From positions 1 to 7,607 of the forward strand of contig JAPJRC010000086.1 in NCBI GenBank assembly GCA_030824805.1: a stretch of DNA of 7,607 nucleotides, in the 5' to 3' direction. Shown here in pieces: positions 1 to 6,792 of the stretch (positions are counted from its first letter, which is position 1; the number at the start of each line of letters is the position of its first letter). A program made the translations under genes and the position numbers. The notes below the pieces were generated by a model, which ran no database searches, was not told where the DNA came from, and worked only from the letters and a program-made list of their open reading frames with translations. Source of the stretch: Micavibrio sp. (GTDB taxonomy: Bacteria > Pseudomonadota > Alphaproteobacteria > Micavibrionales > Micavibrionaceae).

Positions 1-2
1 CC

Positions 3-311
3 GTTCTGACACAGATCATTGTCGATCAGGAACAAAACGAAGGCCAGAGCCTTCTGCCGATCAATTTCCTGCGCCAGCTTATCGGTTTCTACGGCGACAA
101 TCTGAGCCCGCTGGTTCCGAACTATCTGGAACACACGATCCAGACCTTTGCGCAAAATCAGGAACAACTCCGCCAGCAGATCAACAAGTCGATCGAAGGC
201 ATGTTCCCGGTTCCGAACCTTGAAGAGATCAACAAGCAAAACATGGCCATGTTTGAAAACGCCATGCGCATGTTCCGTCCTTTCGGTGTTCCAGGCAAGG
301 ACGACAAGTAA
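3..311 (+). CDS. phaR: PhaR, polyhydroxyalkanoate synthesis regulator (3' part only)
   Basis: The gene runs in from the left edge: an open frame from base 3 gives 102 residues and then TAA at 309-311. The translation begins VLTQIIVDQEQ and continues with SLLPINFLRQLIGFYGDNL and LVPNYLEHTIQTF. These are hallmark segments of the PHB accumulation-regulator domain that follows the N-terminal DNA-binding domain in PhaR. The end (MFENAMRMFRPFGVPGKDDK) is the usual short tail. In characterised species PhaR is a cytoplasmic repressor that also binds polyhydroxybutyrate granules and controls phasin and other PHA genes. Family members are about 190-200 residues, so roughly half is visible and the DNA-binding half lies outside the window. 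A Rho-independent terminator follows directly, so this is the end of its transcript. Family assignment is firm; the DNA-binding role is taken from the family. Confidence 0.9.
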   Translation, partial: VLTQIIVDQEQNEGQSLLPINFLRQLIGFYGDNLSPLVPNYLEHTIQTFAQNQEQLRQQINKSIEGMFPVPNLEEINKQNMAMFENAMRMFRPFGVPGKDDK

Positions 312-336
312 TTCCCCTCCTAAGGGAAGAAACTAT

Positions 337-362
337 AAACCCCGCCAATGGCGGGGTTTTTT
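337..362 (+). terminator. Rho-independent terminator after phaR, possibly bidirectional
   Basis: AAACCCCGCC (337-346) and GGCGGGGTTT (350-359) form a perfect 10-bp stem with a three-base AAT loop, and the T-run spans 357-362. It lies 25 bases after the phaR stop codon. On the - strand the same hairpin is followed by the T-rich tail TTTATAGTTTCTTCC, and it lies 47 bases beyond the stop of the converging coiled-coil gene. It could therefore also end that transcript, though less efficiently because the tail is interrupted. Confidence 0.9.
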
Positions 363-406
363 ATTCGCTCGAATTTATACCCTTATAGAGAGGCGTAGAG
401 ACCTTA

Positions 407-3400
407 TTACAGGCCTCTTACAAAACCCGCGATCTTGTCGCGGCTATCCATGGCGATATCCATGTTGGCGGCATCGATCTGGTTCGCGATGGCGATGAAA
501 CGGCCCTGATCTTCGAAGAACAGCAGAGAGGCGGATTGGCTTTGCCCGTTTGATCCGACGCAAGCCACTTCATACAGCGCCATTTTCTTGGCAGCGCTGC
601 CGTTGGTGGGCGATGGCATAGAGGCGAAATCACCCGAGCACTGCCCCTTCTGGTACGTAATGTACTGATTGATCATGGAATCAAAGTCCGCGTTGCCAGA
701 CATCTTGACCGAAGCCAGACCTTTGACATTGCTGCTATCGGTCCAGTTGAAATTGTCTGCACCGGCAAAGCCCGAAGAGGCTTTGGTCACACGGGCAACA
801 TTCACGCCGGATTTTTGCAGCAGGCTTTGAATGGCGCCTTGGTCATATCCTGCCATTGCCGCACCCGTGGGCAGAGCCGTTGAAGCGATAGCCGCAACAG
901 GCTGCGCCATTACCGGAGAGACAGGTGCCGCAGCGGAAGAGACATAGCCAGCCGCCGGCGTTATGCCCGCATAGGTGTCAGCCATGGCCGAACGCTCCGG
1001 ACGGCGGGCCTTTTCCGATTGCAGGTCGTTGACCTGACGTTGCAGTTGCTGGATCTGGCGTGTCAAAGCGCCCACCTCTTCCGTGCTGCCCGAACGCTGG
1101 CTGTCCGATACGGTCAGGCGCGTCTTGAGTTGGGTCGATTCCTGCTGGGCGGCTGCAAGCTGGTTCTGGTACGTCGCAAGTTGCGTGTCTTTCGTGGCGG
1201 CCTGACGCTTCAACGTGTCGATTTGAAGCAGCAGCGATGCCAATTGGTCCGCACGGGCCCCGCTGTTGGTTGTGATGTCGGCGAGTTGGAGACGCAACTT
1301 CTCCGCATCCTGGCGCAGCACCACATTCTGGTCGCGGAGTGTGTTGTTGTCCGCCTTGATGGCGTTCATGGCATTCTGAATTTCTGTCATGCGCGCCTGA
1401 TCGGTTTGCGCCGTTTTTGCGGCAGCTTGCGCATCAGCCATAGCCTTGTCTTTCATAGCAATAGCATCGGACATAGCCTTGATCTGCGCCTGCAATGCGG
1501 CAACCTGTGCAGGGTCGGCTTTCGGCTGCGCCTTCAGGGCGGCAATCTCCTGATCCTTCTGGGCGGCACTCATATCTTTTTGTGCGACCGAGGTCTGCGC
1601 CGCCTTCGCTGCCGCCTGTGCATCGGCGACAGCTTTGTCTTTCAACGCGATGGCATCGCTCATGGATTTGATCTGCGCCTGCAACGCGGCGACTTGTGCC
1701 GGATCGGCCTTCGGCTGTGCCTTCAGGGCTGCGATCTCCTGATCCTTTTGCATGATGGCAGATTGTCCCAGCTTCGACGCGTTTTGCGCCTCGGCAAAGG
1801 CCTTGTCTTTCTGGGCAAGAGCATCGCTCATGGATTTGATCTGCGCCTGCAACGCGGCGACCTGCGCCGGATCGGCCTTCGGCTGCGCTTTCAGGGCTGC
1901 GATCTCCTGATCCTTCTGAGCGATAACGGCTTGCGTATCGGCTGATGTTTTCTGCATGCTGGCAATCGATGCCTCGCGGTCCGCCAGAGACTTCTGCAAG
2001 GATACGATCTGCGCGGACATACCCGCCTTTGAGGCTTCCACAGACTGGGTCTTTTGCGCAACCTGTGCGGCAACCTGCTGGTTGACCTGATCCTGCACCA
2101 GTTTTTGCGTATCGGCCACTTTGGCTTGCGCGGCGCTCAGCTCGTTTTCGAGGCGCGTCAGGCGCTCGATCTGTTTTTGGTCGGCAACCGCCGGATCAAA
2201 CAGCATTTGTTCGATCTGTGCCTTTTCACGGTTGCAGCTTGTGCGCTCCTGCTCCAGTTGCAAGCCAAGGCGGCGGATTTCGCGCTCCGCCTCGTTGTAA
2301 CGCATGGTGGCCTGCTCGAGATCCCAGTCTCCGGCAACGGCAACAAGGGATTTGTCCTCTTGTTGCACACGCAGGCTTTCAAGCTGTTTCGCGAGCGCGT
2401 TGTTGTCGTTCTGCGCAGCGGTCAGTTTGCTTTCCAGTTCCGTAATGCGCTTGATGGATTTGCTTTCGGTGTTAACCGCGGCTTCTCCAATGCGCACCTG
2501 CGCCTGACGCAAACTGTCTTCCAATTGGGCATTCTTGGCTTCGAGTTCAAGCACGCGGGCTTGTGCTTCTGCAAGATCGGCCTGTTTCGGGGCGGCGGCC
2601 TTGTCCTTTTGTGCAGCATCCAGCTTTTGCTGTAGAGATGTTTTCTCCGCTTGCAAGGCCTGCAGTTGCTGTTGCGCTTCGACTGAAGGCGTTGATGCCT
2701 TTGCCTGAAGCGCCTTGTTCTGCGCGATCAGATCATCAATCTGCTTTTGCAATGCCTTCGTTTCGGCTTCGGATTTTTCAAACGCTGCGGCTGGTGACAT
2801 TGCGGCCATTTTTGCGGCGGCAGGTGCTTCTTCCTTTGCAGCAATCTTGGGTGGCGTTACCGGTGCGGAAGGTGCCGGACGTTCAACCAATTCAACTTTT
2901 TTTGCAGGTTCAACTTGTACTGCTGCAGGTTTTTCGCGTCTTGGAACATCGGCAATCTTTTCGGCTTTTGGGTTTTCAGCCTCTTCCGATGATTTGCTGG
3001 CGAAGTTTTTACGCTTTGGCGCTTCGTCACCGTTAAGTTCGGGCTCTTGCGACTTTATGCTTTCTGCAAAGCTTTGCAGAACTGATTTTTCCTGCGCGGC
3101 CACCTGCTCTTTTTGTGCAGCAATATTTGCCACAGGAGCGGCAGCGGGAGCAGCCATGGCAACCTTGTCATCGGCTTTTACCGCATCGAATTGTTTGTCG
3201 GCTTTCGGATCGGCGTTGAGTACATCCTTACTAACAGATGCTGTCTTTTCACCCTTGGCGTCTTTTGCTGTTTGCTGCAGTTCTTCCATACAGCCGCGAA
3301 GATCGCTCTGGCCTTTGGAGATTTCCGGCATCGCGAATGTATAGTTCTTGTCCGCGATTTTTACCTTCATCTGCTGCGATTTGTTCAGCGTGTCAAAAAA

Positions 3401-3778
3401 GCCTGCATCCCATCCGAGACGCACAACGACCGCTTTTTCGGAAGCAGGCATCATGTCATAAGCGCGAATCTGTCCAGGGCCGGGCTGCAGATTGATTTTT
3501 AGCGATTTGCCCTTTTCAAAAACCTGCTTCTGGAAGTCGATGGCCAGCGAATATTCTTCCGTCTGGTTGCGCCCTAGGCTCAGCACCACACCATTATCGT
3601 ATTTGCGAGAAAGCGTGCAGTAGGAATTGCCACCCTGCGCCGCGCGATCGATCTTGGCTATAGACCAGTCACCTTTCGGCTGCAGCGACTGTTCCTGTCC
3701 CATCGCCGGAGTGAAAATGGAAGCCGTGACGAAAAGGCCGGTGAAGAGTGTGGAAGCGAGATATCTGTTCAAACGCAT
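407..3778 (-). CDS. Secreted giant coiled-coil envelope protein with YDNG N-terminal domain (unnamed)
   Basis: A 1123-residue exported protein that I cannot assign to a named family. Residues 1-27 are a signal peptide (basic start, hydrophobic core, AMG|Q cleavage site, no lipobox). Residues about 36-165 form a domain shared with the neighbouring 543-residue protein, including YCTLSRKYDNG, SLAIDFQKQVFEKG and C54/C163. Residues about 170-330 are a Lys/Ala/Pro/Glu-rich linker. Residues about 330-925 are mostly heptad-type coiled coil rich in Ala, Gln, Leu and Lys, with three identical 27-residue repeats at 621-647, 677-703 and 740-766. Residues about 926-970 are an Ala/Pro linker. Residues about 970-1123 form a globular domain with C1047 (GQCSGDF) and C1073 (YEVACVG). 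C515 in the coil is the only other cysteine. The ATG is supported by AGGAA (3787-3791) eight bases upstream. A structural or tethering role in the periplasm is inferred. Confidence 0.85.
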   Translation of the reverse strand: MRLNRYLASTLFTGLFVTASIFTPAMGQEQSLQPKGDWSIAKIDRAAQGGNSYCTLSRKYDNGVVLSLGRNQTEEYSLAIDFQKQVFEKGKSLKINLQPGPGQIRAYDMMPASEKAVVVRLGWDAGFFDTLNKSQQMKVKIADKNYTFAMPEISKGQSDLRGCMEELQQTAKDAKGEKTASVSKDVLNADPKADKQFDAVKADDKVAMAAPAAAPVANIAAQKEQVAAQEKSVLQSFAESIKSQEPELNGDEAPKRKNFASKSSEEAENPKAEKIADVPRREKPAAVQVEPAKKVELVERPAPSAPVTPPKIAAKEEAPAAAKMAAMSPAAAFEKSEAETKALQKQIDDLIAQNKALQAKASTPSVEAQQQLQALQAEKTSLQQKLDAAQKDKAAAPKQADLAEAQARVLELEAKNAQLEDSLRQAQVRIGEAAVNTESKSIKRITELESKLTAAQNDNNALAKQLESLRVQQEDKSLVAVAGDWDLEQATMRYNEAEREIRRLGLQLEQERTSCNREKAQIEQMLFDPAVADQKQIERLTRLENELSAAQAKVADTQKLVQDQVNQQVAAQVAQKTQSVEASKAGMSAQIVSLQKSLADREASIASMQKTSADTQAVIAQKDQEIAALKAQPKADPAQVAALQAQIKSMSDALAQKDKAFAEAQNASKLGQSAIMQKDQEIAALKAQPKADPAQVAALQAQIKSMSDAIALKDKAVADAQAAAKAAQTSVAQKDMSAAQKDQEIAALKAQPKADPAQVAALQAQIKAMSDAIAMKDKAMADAQAAAKTAQTDQARMTEIQNAMNAIKADNNTLRDQNVVLRQDAEKLRLQLADITTNSGARADQLASLLLQIDTLKRQAATKDTQLATYQNQLAAAQQESTQLKTRLTVSDSQRSGSTEEVGALTRQIQQLQRQVNDLQSEKARRPERSAMADTYAGITPAAGYVSSAAAPVSPVMAQPVAAIASTALPTGAAMAGYDQGAIQSLLQKSGVNVARVTKASSGFAGADNFNWTDSSNVKGLASVKMSGNADFDSMINQYITYQKGQCSGDFASMPSPTNGSAAKKMALYEVACVGSNGQSQSASLLFFEDQGRFIAIANQIDAANMDIAMDSRDKIAGFVRGL
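1481..1918 (-). repeat. Three-copy 81-bp coding repeat in the coiled-coil gene
   Basis: Near-identical 81-bp units lie at 1838-1918, 1670-1750 and 1481-1561. They differ only at scattered, apparently synonymous bases and encode the same 27 residues (starting QKDQEIAALKAQ, with a PKADP break, ending AQVAALQAQI). Similar but diverged sequence (K-S/A-MSDA-x2-x-KDKA-x-A-x-AQ) follows each unit, so the full period is larger than the identical core. Copies start 56 and 63 residues apart, which is 8 and 9 heptads. The extra heptad in the last interval looks like a local duplication around QKDMSAAQKD. This is internal protein repeat expansion, not a mobile or intergenic repeat. Confidence 0.9.
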
Positions 3779-3835
3779 AGAGCCAGTTCCTGCATAAATT
3801 GGATGCGATTCGGTCGGGTATGAAATTCAACCAGA

Positions 3836-3863
3836 ACAATACTAGCTCGCACGGCTCTCGCAA
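3836..3863 (-). promoter_or_regulatory. Weak promoter-like pair upstream of the coiled-coil gene
   Basis: On the - strand TTGCGA (3858-3863) and TATTGT (3836-3841) are separated by 16 bases, and TATTGT ends 57 bases before the ATG. Each hexamer matches the sigma-70 consensus at only four of six positions. The main reason to note it is that a similar TTGCGC/TATTGT pair precedes the neighbouring paralogous gene, with CTMGTATTGT as the shared core. Confidence 0.3.
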
Positions 3864-3866
3864 AGC

Positions 3867-3893
3867 GGGATTTTAAGGAAATCCCCCATTATA
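3867..3893 (-). promoter_or_regulatory. Intergenic palindrome beside a perfect TATAAT
   Basis: In the 141-base gap between the two envelope genes, GGGATTT (3867-3873) and AAATCCC (3879-3885) form a 7-bp stem with a 5-base loop. On the - strand it lies just downstream of TATAAT (3888-3893). No good -35 box is present at 16-18 bases, and there is no T-run after the hairpin. It is therefore neither a clear promoter nor a clear intrinsic terminator. If TATAAT is used, the hairpin would sit at the 5' end of the coiled-coil gene's leader. Alternatively it could protect the 3' end of the upstream transcript. Confidence 0.3.
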
Positions 3894-3919
3894 GGAAGTT
3901 GTCCGCAGGTATCAGATGC

Positions 3920-5551
3920 TTAGCCGGAAATATCCATCAGCAAAGTGCGCGCGCCGGTCTCCGGATCGATATTCAACTGGCCAATCGGGCGACGCGAATC
4001 GTTCATGTATTGATCCAGCAGGGAGTGAACCGCCTGCTCATAGGTGCCGGTTACATTCAACGGCTGCTTGACCGAAACATTCATGTAGGATTGCCATACG
4101 ATGGCAACACCCGCCTTGCTCGACCATTGATTCAGTACGGTCTGGATGTTTGAGCCAGGTGCAGCAGACCATTCTTCATGCAATGCAGGAATGGATGCCT
4201 TTACCGGAGGCGCCGAAGGCGCTGGCTCTGCGGCAACGCGGCTCACTTTCGGTCCCAGATCCTTTTTTGCACCCTGCGCAGTTTCGACATGCGCGCCGAT
4301 ACCGGTTGCTGCGCTGTTTTCTGCGAGAAGCTGGCCTACAGCGTCTTCAAAGCTACCGGAAACTTTCACATCCTGTGCAACCTTGCCGTTTTGATCGGAC
4401 TGCCATTCCAGATCGTAGCCTGCGCGCTCAGCCCAGCGGCTCAGCACGATCTTCATGTCTTCACCGGCCTTCGCTTCCCAAGATGCGGGTTTTGGTACAG
4501 CCACAGGCGGAGCAGCTTTGACAGGAGGCGCCACAGGAGCGGCTTCAACGGTTTTGGAAGATACTTGTGCGACGGCCATAGATTCAGAAGCTGGCGCAGC
4601 AGGTTCAGGCGTGATCGATACTGGCGCTGTTGCAATAGCTGGCGCAGCAGGTTTTGCTGCGGGTACCGCAGGCTCGGCACGCGAAACCGTGTTGGCGCGC
4701 GGCGTTATATTGGCGGGCTTTTCAGATGCTGCAGATTGCGCAGGTTGCTTTGGCGCACTTATACGTTCGGGTCTTGGCTGCGCGCTGCTGAGCTTCATGC
4801 GCTGTGTGGGCGTTTCATTTTCGGCATCCGCGTTGCGGACAATATCGTTAAAGTTTCTTGGCAGCGGTTTTGCTGCAACATCTTCCGGAAGCAAAGGCTG
4901 GGGTGAAGCAACTTCCGCAACATCGACCGCTTCACTTTCCACAGCGGCCACAGGTGCCTTGGATGCTGTTTGCGTTGTGATGGGCTTCACTGGCGCCGCT
5001 TCCTCACCTTTATAGCAGCCTTCCAGTTGCGGATACGCAGCACCGATGCGGCCGAGCGCAAATTTCATGATGTTGCCATCGATTTCAATTTCCATCTCGC
5101 CGCCATTTTGCGCAGCATTGTAGAAATCGGGCAGAGGGCGGAGATTGAAAATAAGGGTGCTTTGCGAAAACGCAGAAGCTTTGACCTGTTTCACGTAGCT
5201 ACCGCCAAGGGAGATCATGGCGTCATACTGACGGCCTTGTTTAAAGACGTCCTGACGGAAGTCGATCGCAAGCGCAAGCATTTCATTGCCGCCGCCGGAG
5301 AAACGAACGACATAGCCGTTGTCGTATTCGGTGGACAGAACGCAAGGCAGCTTCATCTGTTTGAGGCCCCGAACCTGGCTCAATTGCCCTGCATTTACCT
5401 GCCACCCGGCGGCAGGTGTGAAAACCGGGGCTTTGGTCTGCGCAAAAGCGGCAGATCCGGGGATCATCATAGTAACGGCAAGCGTAAGCAAAACATGGCG
5501 GGAAGCATGCGCCTTAAGTGACTTGAACATCATGGCCGGTTTGGACCCCAT
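3920..5551 (-). CDS. Secreted protein with YDNG N-terminal domain and tandem TcpQ-like domains
   Basis: A 543-residue exported protein. Residues 1-37 are a signal peptide ending AFA|Q. Residues about 48-181 are the domain shared with the downstream coiled-coil protein (LPCVLSTEYDNG, LALAIDFRQDVFKQG, C70 and C179). Residues about 182-355 are a Pro/Ala-rich linker. Two copies of a module of about 70-85 residues follow: W358 with G363, VLSRWAERAG and WQS, then SGSFEDAV; and W461 with G466, VLNQWSSKAG and WQS, then TGTYEQAV. The W..aG....L..W...aG....W......G.f..Av pattern is that of the TcpQ C-terminal domain, known from periplasmic partners of secretins in type IVb pili. The start is uncertain: ATG at 5551 has only a distant GGAA, and ATGs at 5533 or 5530 would also keep a normal signal peptide. 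It lies 100 bases after prfB and 141 before its paralog. A role in an envelope assembly is inferred. Confidence 0.85.
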   Translation of the reverse strand: MGSKPAMMFKSLKAHASRHVLLTLAVTMMIPGSAAFAQTKAPVFTPAAGWQVNAGQLSQVRGLKQMKLPCVLSTEYDNGYVVRFSGGGNEMLALAIDFRQDVFKQGRQYDAMISLGGSYVKQVKASAFSQSTLIFNLRPLPDFYNAAQNGGEMEIEIDGNIMKFALGRIGAAYPQLEGCYKGEEAAPVKPITTQTASKAPVAAVESEAVDVAEVASPQPLLPEDVAAKPLPRNFNDIVRNADAENETPTQRMKLSSAQPRPERISAPKQPAQSAASEKPANITPRANTVSRAEPAVPAAKPAAPAIATAPVSITPEPAAPASESMAVAQVSSKTVEAAPVAPPVKAAPPVAVPKPASWEAKAGEDMKIVLSRWAERAGYDLEWQSDQNGKVAQDVKVSGSFEDAVGQLLAENSAATGIGAHVETAQGAKKDLGPKVSRVAAEPAPSAPPVKASIPALHEEWSAAPGSNIQTVLNQWSSKAGVAIVWQSYMNVSVKQPLNVTGTYEQAVHSLLDQYMNDSRRPIGQLNIDPETGARTLLMDISG

Positions 5552-5575
5552 AAATTGTTAATTTCCGGATAGCCG

Positions 5576-5604
5576 ACAATACGAGTATGAAAACAGCCGC
5601 GCAA
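5576..5604 (-). promoter_or_regulatory. Weak promoter-like pair upstream of the TcpQ-domain gene
   Basis: On the - strand TTGCGC (5599-5604) and TATTGT (5576-5581) are separated by 17 bases and lie just before the ATG at 5551. The match to sigma-70 consensus is poor, but it resembles the pair before the paralogous coiled-coil gene. Starting at this site would leave a very short leader for the 5551 ATG and a more usual one for the ATGs at 5533/5530. Confidence 0.3.
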
Positions 5605-5651
5605 GCGCAATTGTGAAACGATCCCCGCCCCTTACAGAGCAATAAAGATCG

Positions 5652-6771
5652 TTACTTCTTTTTCTTGTCGCCGATACCGAGGCGATGGGCGAGCGAGGTT
5701 TCGAGGAAAAGGTCGATATCGCCGTCGAGCACGGCTTGCGAGTTTGTGTTTTCCGTTCCGGTGCGCAGATCTTTGATCATCTGGTACGGCTGCAGAACGT
5801 AAGAGCGGATCTGGTGACCCCAGCCGATGTCGGTTTTAACGGCGTTCGCGGCGTTGGCCGCTTCTTCCCGCTTCTGGAGTTCGAGTTCGTACAAACGCGC
5901 TTTGAGCATCTGCATGGCATCGGCGCGGTTCTGGTGCTGGGAACGGCCGTTCTGGCAAGACACCACAACGCCGGTCGGAATGTGGGTAATACGGATGGCG
6001 GAGTCGGTTGTATTGACATGCTGCCCGCCCGCGCCAGATGAACGATACGTATCGACCTTAAGGTCTTTGTCCAGGATTTCGATTTCTATGCTGTCATCGA
6101 TAACGGGTGACACACCGACAGACGCAAAAGACGTGTGACGGCGAGCGGCGGAGTCAAAAGGCGAAATACGAACGAGACGGTGAACGCCACTCTCGGTTTT
6201 CAGCCACCCATAAGCCCTCTCGCCGGAAATACGGATCGTCGCGGATTTAATGCCAGCCTCTTCGCCATCGCTTCTGTCGAGCAATTGAACGGCAAAACCG
6301 CGGCGTTCAGCCCAGCGTGTGTACATACGCAGAAGGATTTGCGCCCAATCCTGTGACTCTGTTCCGCCAGCGCCGGAGTTAACCTCCAGATAGGCGTCGT
6401 TCATGTCCGCTTCACCGGACAAAAGACTTTCAAGTTGGAATTTTTCGGCATCGGCGCGCAGCTTGTGGAGCGCGGCTTCGGCGTCCACAACGATACTCTC
6501 ATCGCCCTCCTCTTCGCCCATGGCGATGAGTTCGATATTGTCGTTGAGGGCGGTTTCCATGCCGCGGATCTTGGAAATCTGGGAATCGAGCGCGGTGCGC
6601 TCTTTCATGACCGCCTGCGCCTTTTCCTGATTGGACCAAAGATTGGGGTCCTCAGCGGCGGCGTTCAGGTCTTCAAGTTTTTTGAGAGCGGACTCCCAGT
6701 CAAAGATGCCTCCTGAGCAGGATCAGCGACTCTTTTACTTCGCTTACGACTGCTTCGATTTCGGCCTTCAT
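5652..6771 (-). CDS. prfB: Peptide chain release factor 2 (RF2), made by programmed +1 frameshift
   Basis: RF2 ends translation at UGA and UAA on the ribosome. The ATG at 6771 has AAGGA (6779-6783) seven bases upstream. Codons 1-23 (MKAEIEAVVSEVKESLILLR, then RHL) are followed by in-frame TGA at 6700-6702. Skipping T6702 continues as DWESALKKLEDLNAAAEDPN and on to TAA at 5652-5654, giving 372 residues, the normal RF2 length. The stop-codon recognition tripeptide SPF lies at 203-205 and the catalytic GGQ at 248-250 (SSGAGGQHVNTTDSAIRITH). The residue matching E. coli position 246 is Ser, not the Thr of strain K-12. An annotation starting at 6608 would lose the first 54 residues. The PfpI-family gene ends 21 bases upstream and is probably in the same transcript. 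RF2 level is autoregulated through the frameshift. Confidence 0.97.
6699..6714 (-). promoter_or_regulatory. prfB: prfB programmed +1 ribosomal frameshift site
   Basis: Read on the - strand: AGGAGG (6709-6714), three bases CAT, then CTT (6703-6705), TGA (6700-6702) and C (6699). This matches the classical RF2 recoding site: a Shine-Dalgarno-like element three bases before a CUU slippery codon and an in-frame UGA followed by C. When RF2 is scarce the ribosome pauses at UGA, slips one base forward on CUU and reads GAC as Asp24. When RF2 is plentiful it terminates after 23 residues. Confidence 0.97.
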
Positions 6772-6792
6772 CCGGGAGTCCTTGGATAGGTA

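Noticed and set aside
148..498. 116-codon + strand frame overlapping phaR and the terminator
   Set aside because: It runs out of frame through conserved phaR sequence, across a strong terminator and into the antisense of the next gene. Its product is Arg/Ser-rich noise.
1019..1945. 308-codon open frame on the + strand, opposite the coiled-coil gene
   Set aside because: It is the complement of the repetitive, stop-poor coiled-coil coding region. Its product is a Leu/Arg/Cys-rich string with no recognisable domain, and the - strand gene has a signal peptide, Shine-Dalgarno and coherent domains.
2715..3344. 209-codon + strand frame rich in Ala, Ser, Phe and Cys
   Set aside because: It is antisense to the Lys/Ala/Pro linker of the same gene; its composition mirrors the opposite strand and no domain or credible start is visible.
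4589..4653. 17-bp direct repeat (4589-4605 and 4637-4653)
   Set aside because: It encodes the low-complexity PAAPA linker of the TcpQ-domain protein; explained by Pro/Ala codon repetition rather than an attachment site or mobile element.
5617..5653. Possible terminator after prfB (AACGATC at 5617-5623 and GATCGTT at 5647-5653)
   Set aside because: Only a 7-bp AT-containing stem with a 23-base loop that overlaps the stop codon and has no T-run; not a convincing intrinsic terminator.
5652..6608. prfB as a 318-residue gene starting at the internal ATG
   Set aside because: The N-terminal 54 RF2 residues are encoded upstream and joined through an intact programmed frameshift site, so this start is an artefact of ignoring slippage.
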